A DNA stretch of 64,000 bases, taken from contig CAJJJM010000001.1 of NCBI GenBank assembly GCA_905187815.1, positions 205,857 to 269,856 of the forward strand, in the 5' to 3' direction. The DNA comes from an uncultured Methanomassiliicoccaceae archaeon (lineage in GTDB: Archaea; Thermoplasmatota; Thermoplasmata; Methanomassiliicoccales; Methanomethylophilaceae). Under the pieces are notes generated by a model that did not search any database, had not been told where the DNA came from, and saw only the letters and a program-made list of their open reading frames with translations. Positions 18,028 to 25,545 of the stretch are shown here, piece after piece. Numbering within the stretch: position 1 is the first letter of the stretch; each line of letters opens with the position of its first letter. The position numbers were made by a program, and so were the translations under genes.

Positions 18028-18830
18028 TGGACGAGGTCAGGCTGTCGATGGTGTCGATGAACTCCGTCACAGGCGACATCGAGGGGAACCTGTCGAGGAT
18101 GCTCTCTTTCTGCGAGGCGGCTTCCGATGCGGGTGCCGACATCGTCTGCTTCCCCGAGCTATGCATCCCGGGATACTCCATGCCGGACAGCGCAGGGCTG
18201 GTCACGCCTGTGGACGGCCCTGAGGTCGGACGCATCATCGACGTTTCTGCCGAGACGGGGATGTGCATATGCTTCGGATATGTGGATGATGGCCCTCACA
18301 TAGCCCAGTCCGTGGTCGAGGGCGGGAGGCTTCTCGGGACCTACCACAAGACCCATCTCGGGGAGCGCGAGGCGCCGGCGATGATTCCAGGGGATTCTCT
18401 GCGCACGATCCATACGTCGAGGGCGGTCATCGGCCTGCAGGTCTGCTGGGAGATCCATTTCCCGGAGATATCCGGGACATACGCTCTGCAGGGCGCTGAC
18501 ATAATCCTCATGCCGTCCGCATCCGGTCTCGGAGGGGATCGCAGGCGCTCCGCATGGGACAGGGTGATCCCGGCAAGGGCATATGACAACACGGTCTACG
18601 CGGCCGTGTGCAACCAGATCGGTGACAACGGCAGGGGCGTGACGTTCGGCGGAGGCGTGGCGGTGTATGATGTCCGTGGCAGGAAGATGGCCGAGGATTT
18701 CTCCGGAGAATGCATGGTCACCGTCGACCTGGACCCTGAGCCGCTCGAACGCATAAGGGCGGAGGGGTACGAGTCGATGAGGGATGTGTACTTCCTGGAC
18801 AAAAGGCGTCCGGAACTCTATTACCGCTGA
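18024..18830 (+). CDS. Carbon-nitrogen hydrolase (nitrilase superfamily)
   Basis: A 268-residue enzyme with the complete Glu-Lys-Cys triad: E45 ([11 protein letters not shown]), K109 ([10 protein letters not shown]) and C141 ([11 protein letters not shown]). The PELCIPGYS and [15 protein letters not shown] motifs fit amidase branches acting on small amides or carbamoyl groups rather than true nitriles. The substrate is not predictable. It is coupled by a 4-nt overlap to the acetyltransferase, suggesting a shared small-metabolite pathway. Confidence 0.88.
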   Translation: MMDEVRLSMVSMNSVTGDIEGNLSRMLSFCEAASDAGADIVCFPELCIPGYSMPDSAGLVTPVDGPEVGRIIDVSAETGMCICFGYVDDGPHIAQSVVEGGRLLGTYHKTHLGEREAPAMIPGDSLRTIHTSRAVIGLQVCWEIHFPEISGTYALQGADIILMPSASGLGGDRRRSAWDRVIPARAYDNTVYAAVCNQIGDNGRGVTFGGGVAVYDVRGRKMAEDFSGECMVTVDLDPEPLERIRAEGYESMRDVYFLDKRRPELYYR

Positions 18831-18849
18831 TCCCGCGGGATGCGGAGTT

Positions 18850-18899
18850 GCACCCGGCCGAGTGATACTACGGTTACGGCAATGATTCCGGCCGGGTGC
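18850..18899. terminator. Long-arm hairpin between convergent units
   Basis: Perfect 11-bp arms (GCACCCGGCCG at 18850-18860, its complement at 18889-18899) around a 28-nt loop lie between the nitrilase stop (+) and the small-ORF operon (-). It may stop transcription from both sides. No T-run follows. Confidence 0.45.
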
Positions 18900-18927
18900 G
18901 AGTGATGTGAGTATCGGCATGTCTGTG

Positions 18928-19041
18928 TCAGAGTTCCCTTATGTCCACCTCCTCGATCTCCTCGCTCGTGGCATCCATCTGGATGTCGAATTCGTTCAGC
19001 AATCCCTTCTTTCTCGCCAGTTGGCGGATGTCCAGTCTCAT
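18928..19041 (-). CDS. Small ORF B, 37 residues, unknown
   Basis: MRLDIRQLARKKGLLNEFD then an acidic tail ending EEIEEVDIREL. Its ATG overlaps the stop of small ORF A (ATGA at 19038-19041), the classic sign of a real co-translated pair. The sequence looks like a basic helix followed by an acidic segment. No family is recognised. It lies downstream of a promoter with two TTAGG-type boxes and would be made under the same metal control as the flavodoxin. Confidence 0.5.
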   Translation of the reverse strand: MRLDIRQLARKKGLLNEFDIQMDATSEEIEEVDIREL

Positions 19042-19175
19042 GATGCAACCCCCGTTCCGGGATTGACACAATCGGCAGGGGACAGATCGGCTATGACCGC
19101 GACAGCGGTCATGTCATCCAGGAGTATGCGGACCTCCTTCCCTGCATCGTGTGCATCCGTGTTTGCTGACATCAT
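19038..19175 (-). CDS. Small ORF A, 45 residues, unknown
   Basis: Begins ATGATG at 19175/19172 (MMSANTDAHDAGKEVRILL) and ends at TGA 19038-19040 overlapping ORF B. The middle, EVRILLDDMTAVAVIADL, could form two beta strands. No family is recognised. The start codon touches a 24-bp palindrome and a TATA-like AAATATAAATA lies about 25 nt upstream, so the transcript would be nearly leaderless. Its single Cys is near the C-terminus. Confidence 0.5.
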   Translation of the reverse strand: MMSANTDAHDAGKEVRILLDDMTAVAVIADLSPADCVNPGTGVAS

Positions 19176-19197
19176 TATTTAGGAATGCCTAAATAAT
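19174..19197. promoter_or_regulatory. Metal-regulator box 1 (DtxR-type symmetry)
   Basis: A perfect palindrome with 10-bp arms whose core is TTTAGG-AATG-CCTAAA. It overlaps the start codon of small ORF A and lies downstream of the TATA element, so a bound repressor would block the transcription start. TTAGG-type inverted repeats are typical of DtxR/IdeR/MntR regulators. Confidence 0.65.
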
Positions 19198-19203
19198 ATT
19201 TAT

Positions 19204-19223
19204 ATTTTAGGCCATCCTAAAAT
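19204..19223. promoter_or_regulatory. Metal-regulator box 2 (DtxR-type symmetry)
   Basis: Core TTTTAGG-CCAT-CCTAAAA with 8-bp arms, upstream of the TATA element of the small-ORF operon. Its centre is 28 bp from that of box 1. Together the boxes bracket the TATA element. Confidence 0.65.
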
Positions 19224-19311
19224 TTAGTTGTTGAATGAAATGATGTGATGAATGGGAAGTCGGGTTCGGCAGGAGGGTGCCGGACCGTCGTTTGATGTGA
19301 TGTTCGGAATC

Positions 19312-19737
19312 TCAGGAGCACATGAGTCTGCCGAGGTTCCTGCAGTCCTCGGCCTCGGCATCGTTGGGTGTCAGGTTCGCGATGACCCCGTCGTTGGCGA
19401 GTTCTGCGCCAGCGGCTCTGCACCTGTCTGCCCAGTCCCTCATCCACTGTCCGTCGCCCCAGTCGTAGGATCCGAAGATCCCGACCCTCTTCCCGGACAG
19501 GGAACCCTCCACAGCCGAGAACATGGGCTCGAAGATGTCCTCCTCGAGGATCTCATCCCCCATCGCCGGACATCCGAAGGCGATGGCATCATACTGCGAC
19601 ACCTTGTCGGGTCCGAAGCTGTCTGCGGTGATGACATCTGCGTTCCCTCCGGCGGCTCTGATTCCTTCGGCGACGTAGTTGGCCATCGCCTCTGTGTTCC
19701 CTGTGTCGCTCCAATATACAACTGCTATGTTGGACAT
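19312..19737 (-). CDS. Flavodoxin (short chain)
   Basis: A 141-residue flavodoxin. The FMN phosphate loop is SDTGNTEAMA (residues 10-19), the loop near the isoalloxazine is GCPAMGDEILEED, and GSYDWGDGQWMRDW is the third binding loop. It carries one or two electrons in place of ferredoxin, classically when iron is short. Its promoter has two TTAGG-N4-CCTAA boxes around a TATA element, the nearer one 3 nt from the ATG. This strongly suggests iron control. It lies upstream of, and in the same direction as, the small-ORF pair. Confidence 0.92.
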   Translation of the reverse strand: MSNIAVVYWSDTGNTEAMANYVAEGIRAAGGNADVITADSFGPDKVSQYDAIAFGCPAMGDEILEEDIFEPMFSAVEGSLSGKRVGIFGSYDWGDGQWMRDWADRCRAAGAELANDGVIANLTPNDAEAEDCRNLGRLMCS

Positions 19738-19739
19738 TA

Positions 19740-19755
19740 TTTAGGAGAACCTAAA
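19740..19755. promoter_or_regulatory. Metal-regulator box 3 at flavodoxin start
   Basis: TTTAGG-AGAA-CCTAAA, perfect 6-bp arms, immediately upstream of the flavodoxin ATG and downstream of its TATA element (AAATATAAATA, about 19760-19772 on the minus strand). Confidence 0.65.
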
Positions 19756-19770
19756 ATAACTATTTATATT

Positions 19771-19784
19771 TTAGGAGTGCCTAA
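19771..19784. promoter_or_regulatory. Metal-regulator box 4 upstream of flavodoxin TATA
   Basis: TTAGG-AGTG-CCTAA, perfect 5-bp arms, centred 30 bp from box 3. This repeats the box-TATA-box layout of the small-ORF promoter. Confidence 0.6.
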
Positions 19785-19787
19785 TTA

Positions 19788-20090
19788 TTATGGCAGCATG
19801 GTGATGTATACTGGCAGATATGTGATGTTCTCATCGATTCTGAGGTCCTTGGTGTGAACGACATATGCCCTATCGGCAACATCTTTGAATTTGATGAGGA
19901 ACCTGTCCAAGGATATGTGACTTGTAGAGTCTGCCCCCGATTTGACCTCTATGGGCAGGACCATGCCGTTCTTTACTAGGAGAAAATCTACTTCCTGGGT
20001 TGTCCGTCTCCTTCACATGGAATCTGCAGAACAGAAGTTCGTAATCCTTTGCCACGAGTTCCTGTGTATTGAATTGTTTAATGACAACAC
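19788..20090 (-). pseudogene. Frameshifted relic of an archaeal ATPase (DUF4143-type C-terminus)
   Basis: Reading leftward, one frame gives NTQELVAKDYELLFCRFHVK then ETD. The next frame gives TQEVDFLLVKNGMVLPIEVK, then SLDRFLIKFKDVADRAYVVH and ITYLPVYITMLP before TAA at 19788-19790. EVDFLL...PIEVKSG is the nuclease-like C-terminus of AAA ATPase/DUF4143 proteins. The two pieces meet at a frameshift near 20000-20010, and no N-terminal ATPase part is found upstream. The stretch is more AT-rich than its neighbours. It looks like a decaying remnant. The 5' limit is uncertain, and 20091-20213 shows nothing further. Confidence 0.7.
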
Positions 20091-20213
20091 CTATTTTAGT
20101 GATATGTGTGAATCAAAATACACCTATGCTAAGATAGACCTGTTTCATCATAAATGAGGGATCAAACCATAGACGGGTTCAGAATCTGAATCGCAGACAA
20201 TAGAATATGGAAA

Positions 20214-20233
20214 GGAGGTCCTTGCGGACCCCC
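20214..20233 (-). terminator. Hairpin after ech operon
   Basis: GGTCC-GCAA-GGACC stem (read on the minus strand) extended by further pairs across one mismatch and followed by CTTTCC, 8 nt beyond the echF stop. Confidence 0.45.
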
Positions 20234-20240
20234 TGTTTGA

Positions 20241-20603
20241 TCACTGGGTCTCTTCCTTGGGCTTCTCAGGAATCTGGATGACGTCCGTGACCTTCTCTGC
20301 TCCTGGCTCGGTGTAGCCCGGAACGATGGTGAGGCACTTCTTCGGACAGGATTCCGCGCAGTATCCGCACTGGATGCACAGCATCCTGTCTATGGTCAGG
20401 GTCCTGGCGGCCTTGTCCACCTTGATCGCATCCGTCGGGCACTTCTTCCCGCAGATGTTGCAGGTTATGCAGTTCGACGGGTCGAACTCGATGTGACCGC
20501 GGCTCCTCTCGGGATACTCCCTGGGGACCACGGGGTACATCTTCGTCGCCGGTTTGGAGAACAGGTTGTGCAGCAGCCTTCCTCCGAACTTCATTATCGC
20601 CAT
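20241..20603 (-). CDS. echF: Ech hydrogenase subunit F (2[4Fe-4S] ferredoxin type)
   Basis: A 120-residue NuoI-like protein with two cluster motifs: CITCNICGKKCP (about residues 42-53) and CIQCGYCAESCPKKC (about 76-90). It passes electrons between ferredoxin and the small subunit on the cytoplasmic face of the membrane complex. It is the last gene of the operon, four bases after echE. The C-terminus is charged (IPEKPKEETQ). Confidence 0.9.
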   Translation of the reverse strand: MAIMKFGGRLLHNLFSKPATKMYPVVPREYPERSRGHIEFDPSNCITCNICGKKCPTDAIKVDKAARTLTIDRMLCIQCGYCAESCPKKCLTIVPGYTEPGAEKVTDVIQIPEKPKEETQ

Positions 20604-20607
20604 GGTA

Positions 20608-21687
20608 TCAGCGCTCCGTGCAGCTGATGCAGGGATCTATGGTGATCACGAGCATGGACACGTCCTGGAGGTTGCATCCCTGGAGCATCCTGGTCATGGC
20701 GGGGATGTTGATGTTCGTGGGCGTCCTCACCCTCGCACGGCTCAGGTTCTTGGTGCCGTTGCCCTGAACGTAGTAGTACGCCTCGCCGCGTGGCTGTTCC
20801 ACGCGGAACATGAAGTCCCCGACGGGTGGGTTGCCCTTGACAGGGACGGACACATCCCCCTCCGGGAGGTTGGCGATGGCGTTGCGGATGATGTTCAGGG
20901 ACTGCATGATCTCATCGACCCTGACCATGCACCTGGACCAGCAGTCGCCCTCGTCGTACAGGATGGGTTCGAATCCCAGGCTCTTGTACATCGGGTTGAT
21001 CGTCCTCACATCGTTGTTGACGCCCGAGCCCCTGGCGACCGGTCCGACCGCGCACAGGTCGATCACATCCTCCTTGGTCAGGACGCCCGTTCCGCAGAGC
21101 CTGTTCCTGACGGAGGAATCCTTCATGAAGACCAGCGCGGTCTTCCTCATCTCATCCTCCACGTAGTCGCAGGTGTCCTTCACGAGCTTCAGCATCTCGG
21201 GGGTGAGGTCCTTCCTCACGCCGCCGACCTTGCAGAACGAGAGGATGACCCTCCCACCCGTGATGGCCTCGAACACGTCCAGGACCTTCTCCCTGATCCT
21301 CCAGCAGTGCATGAACAGGCTGTCGAATCCGAGTCCGTCGGCCAGCAGTCCGAGCCACAGCAGATGGCTGTGCACCCTGGACAGCTCATGGAACATGATC
21401 CTGAGGCATTCGGCCCTGTCCGGGATCTGTATGCCCATCAGACCCTCGACCGCGCCGGCGTATCCCCAGCCGTGGCCGAAGCTGCAGATTCCGCAGACCC
21501 TCTCCATGACGTAGATCATCTCGTTGTAGTCCTTCTTCTCGGCAAGCTTCTCCAGTCCGCGGTGGACGTATCCGATGGACGGTATCGCGCGTACCACGGC
21601 CTCGTCCTCGAGCTCAAGGTCCAGATGGACCGGCTCGGGGAGTGCCGGATGCTGCGGTCCGAAGGGAACTATGGTCCTCTTTCCCAT
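20608..21687 (-). CDS. echE: Ech [NiFe] hydrogenase large subunit
   Basis: A 359-residue catalytic subunit. The nickel-binding pairs are C65/C68 (VERVCGICSFGH) and C353/C356 (DPCISC). The protein ends three residues after the last Cys (TER), so there is no C-terminal peptide for a maturation protease to remove. PQHPALPEPVHLDLELED at the N-terminus is shared with NuoD-type subunits. The ATG at 21687 overlaps the echD stop. HypC, needed for NiFe cofactor assembly, is encoded at 49.2 kb. Confidence 0.93.
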   Translation of the reverse strand: MGKRTIVPFGPQHPALPEPVHLDLELEDEAVVRAIPSIGYVHRGLEKLAEKKDYNEMIYVMERVCGICSFGHGWGYAGAVEGLMGIQIPDRAECLRIMFHELSRVHSHLLWLGLLADGLGFDSLFMHCWRIREKVLDVFEAITGGRVILSFCKVGGVRKDLTPEMLKLVKDTCDYVEDEMRKTALVFMKDSSVRNRLCGTGVLTKEDVIDLCAVGPVARGSGVNNDVRTINPMYKSLGFEPILYDEGDCWSRCMVRVDEIMQSLNIIRNAIANLPEGDVSVPVKGNPPVGDFMFRVEQPRGEAYYYVQGNGTKNLSRARVRTPTNINIPAMTRMLQGCNLQDVSMLVITIDPCISCTER

Positions 21688-22064
21688 CAGGCTCCCTCCT
21701 TCGTCTCTTCTGCTTCCTTGCCCTTCCACGGGGTCTTCTGGCTCATGCGGAAGAAGTTGCCCTTGTAGTCCAGCTTGCTGTCGGTGAACTCCACGTCGAA
21801 GAGGTCGTGGACCTCGTTCTCGTAGACGAACGCCGCCCAGTACCACGGTGTGATGCTCTTCACCTGCGTCCCGAACGGGATGTCGACCTTGAAGTTCCTC
21901 ACATCGAAGTCCTTGTCGAAGGTGTAGATCACCTCGGTGCAGCCCTGTTTGGTAACCCCGCAGATCTGGACCATCCTGTATCCCTCTGCCTTCAGGCTCT
22001 CCGCGAGGGCCGGGATGTCGCCCGGTGCCGCGGTCTCGAAGGTCTGTGTGTGCTCCTCGGTCAT
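21687..22064 (-). CDS. echD: Ech hydrogenase subunit D (NuoC-like)
   Basis: A 125-residue soluble subunit related to the 30-kDa NuoC family: YRMVQICGVTKQG, VIYTFDKDFDVRNFKV and a NEVHDLFDVEFTDSKLDYKG segment matching the NuoC signature. It overlaps echC by 4 nt and echE by one codon edge, showing tight coupling. The N-terminal 20 residues are variable. Confidence 0.88.
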   Translation of the reverse strand: MTEEHTQTFETAAPGDIPALAESLKAEGYRMVQICGVTKQGCTEVIYTFDKDFDVRNFKVDIPFGTQVKSITPWYWAAFVYENEVHDLFDVEFTDSKLDYKGNFFRMSQKTPWKGKEAEETKEGA

Positions 22065-22507
22065 TTGCTCCCCTCCTTCTCCTGCTGGAGCTTAAGGCGT
22101 TTCTGCTCGAGGACGTCCAGTCCCTTGACGACGCCGTCGATGATGGCTTCCGGCCTGGCGGCGCATCCGGGGACGTACACGTCGACAGGGATGACCTTGT
22201 CGACCCCTCCGAGGATGTTGTAGCAGTCCTTGAAGATCCCGCCCGAGCAGGCGCAGATCCCGACCGCCACGACGACCTTGGGCTCGGGCATCTGGTCGTA
22301 CAGCTGTTTGACGACCTCCTTGTTCTGGTCGTTCACGGCGCCCGTGACCAGGAATATGTCGGCTTGCTTCGGGTCGCCCGTGTTGATTATGCCGAACCTC
22401 TCCACGTCGTAGACGGGGGTGAGGCAGGCCAGCACCTCGATGTCGCATCCGTTGCAGCTCGAGGCGTCATAGTGCATCAGCCATGGTGATTTCGTTGTTC
22501 CAGACAT
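22061..22507 (-). CDS. echC: Ech hydrogenase small subunit (NuoB-like)
   Basis: A 148-residue subunit holding the single proximal [4Fe-4S] cluster. Its cysteines are C18 and C21 (SSCNGCDIEVL), with further Cys in GICACSGG and VPGCAARPEAI. It links EchF to the large subunit. It starts 10 nt after echB and its last codon overlaps echD. Confidence 0.92.
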   Translation of the reverse strand: MSGTTKSPWLMHYDASSCNGCDIEVLACLTPVYDVERFGIINTGDPKQADIFLVTGAVNDQNKEVVKQLYDQMPEPKVVVAVGICACSGGIFKDCYNILGGVDKVIPVDVYVPGCAARPEAIIDGVVKGLDVLEQKRLKLQQEKEGSK

Positions 22508-22517
22508 TCACATCATC

Positions 22518-23387
22518 TCAGATCAGCAGGAGCACGGCAACGTTGCCGACCCCCAGTATGAGTCCGACGATCCATCCGCTCTTCAGCGCGGTCTGCCACT
22601 TCATCCTGGCGAAGCCGTTGTCGATCCAGATCTCCAGGATCCAGGCGAGTACGGCTATCACTACTCCGAGGACCGCTCCGGTCCAGCTGCCGTTCAGGAA
22701 GAACAGCACCATCATGCCCAGGAGCATGACCGACTCGTACCAGTGGGCGATCTCCAGGGACGCGTAGGTCCTTCCGGAGAATTCCGTGGCCATACCCCTC
22801 ACGATGTCCTGGTGGGCATGATGGGACAGGCTGAGGTCGAACGGGGACTTCCTGAGCTTCATGGTCAATCCGAACAGGAACGCGATGAACACGCCGATCA
22901 GCGGGATGAACGCCATCTCGCCGCTTCCGACGATGTCGGAGACGGCGAAGCTCCCGTACTCCAGGTAGTAGCAGATGGCCATGAGCAGGATGATCGGCTC
23001 GTAGGCCATCGCGACGTACAGCTCCCTCTGCGCACCTATCTGCGAGTATACCGATCCGGACGAGTACGCAGCCAGGACAAGGAACGTCTCGGAGAGCGTG
23101 AGGGTGAAGATCACCAGCAGCAGGTCCATTCCACCGAAGAACATGGCTCCGGTGATGATGGTGAAGAGCAGGAAGCACATGACGTAGAAGTCCTGCACCT
23201 TGTTGGGCGTGACCTGCTCCTTGGCGAGGAACTTCTTCACATCGTACAGCGGCTGTCTGATCGGAGGTCCGACACGGTTCTGCATCCTCGCGGAGATCTT
23301 CCTGTCGATTCCTGCGAGAAGCAGGCCGATCACCGGTCCGACGATCACGAACAGCACCGCAGACAGTGCCCATATCCAGTCGGTCAC
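22518..23387 (-). CDS. echB: Ech hydrogenase membrane subunit B (NuoH-like)
   Basis: A 289-residue membrane protein with about eight helices. It contains RKISARMQNRVGPP near residue 30, the hallmark loop of NuoH/EchB subunits at the junction with the cytoplasmic arm, and a later KLRKSPFDLSLSHHAHQD segment. The GTG start at 23387 overlaps the echA stop (GTGA). The longer frame to the left is an antisense shadow of echA. It takes part in coupling H2 chemistry to ion transport. Confidence 0.9.
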   Translation of the reverse strand: MTDWIWALSAVLFVIVGPVIGLLLAGIDRKISARMQNRVGPPIRQPLYDVKKFLAKEQVTPNKVQDFYVMCFLLFTIITGAMFFGGMDLLLVIFTLTLSETFLVLAAYSSGSVYSQIGAQRELYVAMAYEPIILLMAICYYLEYGSFAVSDIVGSGEMAFIPLIGVFIAFLFGLTMKLRKSPFDLSLSHHAHQDIVRGMATEFSGRTYASLEIAHWYESVMLLGMMVLFFLNGSWTGAVLGVVIAVLAWILEIWIDNGFARMKWQTALKSGWIVGLILGVGNVAVLLLI

Positions 23388-25336
23388 AGTTCCACCCCCG
23401 CGATCGCGATGACGAGGAGGACGACTATGACGATGGCCGTCACCGCCTCCCCGACCTTCCTTATGCGGTCCTCGCCGAACCAGGAGTTCATGTACCAGTT
23501 CCTGAGGGACACGTCCACGGTGGCACCCATGGACCCCACGTAGGACCCGTCGTCGATGCCCACACCGGCCATGTAGTTGGGCACGACCTTCTTCTTGGTC
23601 CTGCCGAAGAACGGCAGCGGCAGGAGGATCAGGACGATCACCATCAGTATGACGATGTACATGTTGTTGGCCTCCAGCAGCGGCACGAGGCTCTCCCCGG
23701 ACGTGTGGAACACGCCCTCGAGCCAGGGCACGATGGTCTCGGACGAGACCACAGGGTAGAGTATGCAGGTGGCGATGGTGAGGACGGCTAAGCATCCCAG
23801 CACGAACCACTCCTGCTTGTGGACGGTGTCCTCGCAGCTCTCCGCCTTTGATGCGGTGCATGCGAGCTTGCCGAGCCACTTGGTCCAGTAGAACGATGTG
23901 ACCGCGGAACCGAACACGATGCAGGCGATCACGACGATGTACTCGCTGTCGACGAATGATGTGAGGGCCGCCCACTTGGAGATGAGCATTCCGAACGGGG
24001 CGAGGAACATGCCCGCGATGCCGATCATCATGATCAGGGTGAGCTTGGGCATCCTGACGAACAGGCCGTCCATGTCTTCGATGTCCCTGCTGCCGATATG
24101 ATGCTCCGCCGTTCCGACACAGAGGAACATCATGGACTTCGTCACAGCGTGGAAGATCATCAGCATGATTCCGGCCCACACGGCCTCCGGGGTGCCTACG
24201 CCGGCGCAGGCGACGATGAGACCGAGGTTTGCGATGGTGGAGTAGGCCAGCACTCTCTTGGCGTTGGACTGGGAGATCGCGGCCATGGATGCCAGCAGGA
24301 ACGTCAGACCGCCGACGGTCATGACCATGTAGCCTCCGACATTGCCGTATAGAAGCGGCGAGAGCTTCAGGACCATGAACACTCCTGCCTTGACCATGGT
24401 GGACGAGTGCAGCAGCGCGGATGTCGGAGTCGGGGCGACCATCGCACCGAGCAGCCATGTGTGGAACGGCATCTGGGCCGACTTCACGATTCCCGCGAGG
24501 CACAGGAGCATGACCGCGACGAGGATCCACTGGGCCCCGGAGTCCTGGGCCAGCAGCCATTCGAGGCTGAGGCTCCCGTACTGGTACGCCAGCAGCATGT
24601 TGGCCGCCAGGAACGCTATGCCTCCGATGAGGTTCAGGATCAACTGCCTGAACGAGTTGTTCACGGCCTCCTCCGTCTTCGTGAAGCCGATGAGTGCGAA
24701 CGAGCAGAGTGTGGTTATCTCCCAGAAGAAGAACATCCACACCATGTTGTCGGATAGCACGATGCCGTACATCGCGCTCAGGAACGTGAACAGGAGGAAG
24801 AAGAACCAGCGCCTCCTGTCCTTCTCCTCGCTGTGGTGCTGCTGGAAATCCCTCATGTATCCGACCGCATAGACGCAGATCAGGCTTCCGATGATTCCTA
24901 TGATAAGCACCATTATGATGGAGAGGTCGTCGATGTAGAGCGACCTCTCGACCTCGATGCCCTCCTTGAGGGCGAATTCGAAGTACAGGGACATGCAGAG
25001 TTGCACCAGCCCGAGGACGGATGCAGCGTATTTCTTGTGTTTAACTCCCAGATAGATGATCACCAGCCCGAGGATCACCTCGGCGATGAACATCAGCATG
25101 TCGATGATCTCGCTATGGAACTCGAACGTCTGGGGCTCACCCAGGTAGCTGTACGCCACCCAGATCGATGACAGGATGATGATTGCCGCCGCGATCTCGG
25201 CGATGTATCCCCTGGCCTTGTCGTTTTTCACGACCAGTAGGATCAGTGCCGCGATGAACGGTACCGCCATCATGAAGAGTATATCGTTCATGAGCCTTAC
25301 CGACATGTGCCTGAGTTTGGCCATATTTAAAACCAA
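23384..25336 (-). CDS. echA: Ech hydrogenase ion-translocating subunit A (NuoL-like)
   Basis: A membrane protein of up to 650 residues with about 16 helices, related to NuoL/MrpA antiporter subunits. Characteristic segments are FFFWEITTLCSFALIGFTKTEEA, PFHTWLLGAMVAPTPTSALLHSS and LAYSTIANLGLI, with the helix-7/8 Lys and Glu residues used for ion transfer. It is first in the operon. Starts at 25336, 25324, 25306 and 25291 are all possible; MNDILFMMAVPFIAAL at 25291 best resembles a natural N-terminus, while a TATA-like CTATATTT at 25363-25370 favours 25336 or 25324. Two palindromes lie upstream. Confidence 0.88.
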   Translation of the reverse strand: MVLNMAKLRHMSVRLMNDILFMMAVPFIAALILLVVKNDKARGYIAEIAAAIIILSSIWVAYSYLGEPQTFEFHSEIIDMLMFIAEVILGLVIIYLGVKHKKYAASVLGLVQLCMSLYFEFALKEGIEVERSLYIDDLSIIMVLIIGIIGSLICVYAVGYMRDFQQHHSEEKDRRRWFFFLLFTFLSAMYGIVLSDNMVWMFFFWEITTLCSFALIGFTKTEEAVNNSFRQLILNLIGGIAFLAANMLLAYQYGSLSLEWLLAQDSGAQWILVAVMLLCLAGIVKSAQMPFHTWLLGAMVAPTPTSALLHSSTMVKAGVFMVLKLSPLLYGNVGGYMVMTVGGLTFLLASMAAISQSNAKRVLAYSTIANLGLIVACAGVGTPEAVWAGIMLMIFHAVTKSMMFLCVGTAEHHIGSRDIEDMDGLFVRMPKLTLIMMIGIAGMFLAPFGMLISKWAALTSFVDSEYIVVIACIVFGSAVTSFYWTKWLGKLACTASKAESCEDTVHKQEWFVLGCLAVLTIATCILYPVVSSETIVPWLEGVFHTSGESLVPLLEANNMYIVILMVIVLILLPLPFFGRTKKKVVPNYMAGVGIDDGSYVGSMGATVDVSLRNWYMNSWFGEDRIRKVGEAVTAIVIVVLLVIAIAGVEL

Positions 25337-25390
25337 ATCAAAGTATCATTCAGACATCTACGAAATATAGTGTTCAAATCGTAGTGTCTC

Positions 25391-25405
25391 CTTCGAAATT
25401 CGAAG
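25391..25405. promoter_or_regulatory. Palindrome upstream of ech operon
   Basis: CTTCGAA-A-TTCGAAG, a perfect 15-bp palindrome 20 bp upstream of the putative ech TATA element, in the divergent region shared with the ATPase gene. The binding protein is unknown. Confidence 0.45.
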
Positions 25406-25411
25406 AATTGT

Positions 25412-25427
25412 ATTAACGGATGTTAAT
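25412..25427. promoter_or_regulatory. Second palindrome in ech/ATPase intergenic region
   Basis: ATTAAC-GGAT-GTTAAT, perfect 6-bp arms. It could serve either divergent gene. The surrounding DNA is AT-rich, so chance is less unlikely than elsewhere. Confidence 0.35.
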
Positions 25428-25545
25428 CAATTACAGATTATTTATAAATCACCGAAGCCAGCGGAACCTCGGAGGTCCACATGTTTCCGTGTTTCCGATG
25501 GGTCTATGGGACGCTTTATAAGATAATATATGCATCCGCACCAAC

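Noticed and set aside
18830..18841. 12-bp palindrome ATCCCGCGGGAT at the nitrilase stop
   Set aside because: Short, GC-rich, overlaps the stop codon; expected by chance in this composition.
20608..21846. Long minus frame extending echE upstream
   Set aside because: The first 53 codons are antisense-composition sequence inside echD; MGKRTIVPFG at 21687 is the family N-terminus.
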